DNA of 5,254 nucleotides, from the NCBI GenBank assembly GCA_903905285.1, contig CAIVFQ010000048.1, positions 1-5,254 of the forward strand, read 5' to 3'. The stretch is from an uncultured Alphaproteobacteria bacterium (GTDB lineage: Bacteria > Pseudomonadota > Alphaproteobacteria > Paracaedibacterales > CAIULA01). The notes under the pieces are model-generated. The model did no database searches and was not told the origin of the DNA. It saw nothing but the letters and a program-made list of their open reading frames with translations. Made by a program: the position numbers and the translations under genes. This document shows, in pieces, positions 5,139-5,254 of this stretch; position 1 is the stretch's first letter, and every line of letters starts with the position of its first letter.

Positions 5139-5254
5139 AACCTTCGCCTTCAGGCGAAAGAGACTTCAGTCCTTGTTTGTATTCTTAAAATTTTAGTAGA
5201 GATGGATTTGCATTTGTGCGTCTCATCTGGTACCCTGAGCCGCAGTAAAGCGCG
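5139..5254. other. Non-coding tail after the kinase-fold gene
   Basis: No gene is recognised here. The frame of the preceding gene stays open past its TAA to the window edge (38 codons), but the translation shows no kinase-like features and has no start with a ribosome site, so it is probably chance. Small inverted repeats are present: a six-pair hairpin at 5143-5158, GACT-TC-AGTC at 5162-5171 and the palindrome TAAAATTTTA. No tRNA cloverleaf is apparent. Confidence 0.4.
5143..5158. terminator. Short hairpin just after the kinase-fold stop codon (weak terminator candidate)
   Basis: TTCGCC (5143-5148) and GGCGAA (5153-5158) form a six-pair GC-rich stem with a TTCA loop, five bases after the stop codon. 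No T-run follows on the plus strand. On the minus strand GG and TTTT follow, which is slightly more terminator-like. Its position fits a transcript end, but the form is not classical. Confidence 0.4.

Noticed and set aside
5200..5228. AGATG...CATCT inverted repeat with inner GCA...TGC as a possible structured RNA or tRNA fragment
   Set aside because: The stems are only five and three pairs with mismatched loops, and no tRNA arm pattern is visible before the window ends.
1..5254. CRISPR array, insertion sequence, phage genes or toxin-antitoxin pair
   Set aside because: There is no regular repeat-spacer pattern, transposase, integrase or paired small genes anywhere in the window.

Overview
The window looks like part of an alphaproteobacterial genome from a lineage that lives inside eukaryotic cells, most likely a Holosporales-type or Rickettsiales-like protist symbiont. 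Two observations point there. The only housekeeping gene is a 5-aminolevulinate synthase (HemA, the C4 or Shemin route to heme), which is typical of Alphaproteobacteria. Next to it lie three genes for predicted exported proteins, one with a eukaryotic-type F-box and one with a kinase fold. The organism assignment is inference; no 16S or other marker gene is present.

Layout from left to right: (1) About 1-590 (+) holds the decayed remains of a LysE/RhtB-type amino-acid exporter. Its C-terminal half is intact, but its N-terminal half is broken by frame changes, stops and a 90-base direct-repeat insertion. (2) 645-1874 (+) is hemA, complete, with all expected active-site residues. (3) 1885-3054 (-) converges on hemA with only 10 bases between them. 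It encodes a 389-residue secreted protein with an N-terminal F-box followed by four degenerate HAF-type repeats. (4) 3055-3254 is a 200-base AT-rich divergent control region. (5) 3255-4238 (+) encodes an exported protein of unknown function with a predicted helical region, a duplicated tryptophan-rich motif and a basic tail. (6) 4383-5138 (+) encodes an exported protein with the catalytic motifs of the APH/choline-kinase fold and an unusually short C-terminus. (7) 5139-5254 holds a hairpin and no recognisable gene.

The three exported proteins form a small putative effector cluster. Each has its own signal peptide and good Shine-Dalgarno site. The two plus-strand members carry the same 12-base word in their leaders, and both leaders contain a TTAA-N7-TTAA arrangement resembling the alphaproteobacterial CtrA box. 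A plausible but untested reading is that they are co-regulated host-interaction factors: the F-box protein could engage a host SCF ubiquitin ligase and the kinase-fold protein could phosphorylate a host molecule. HemA and the LysE remnant look like chromosomal background into which this accessory set is embedded.
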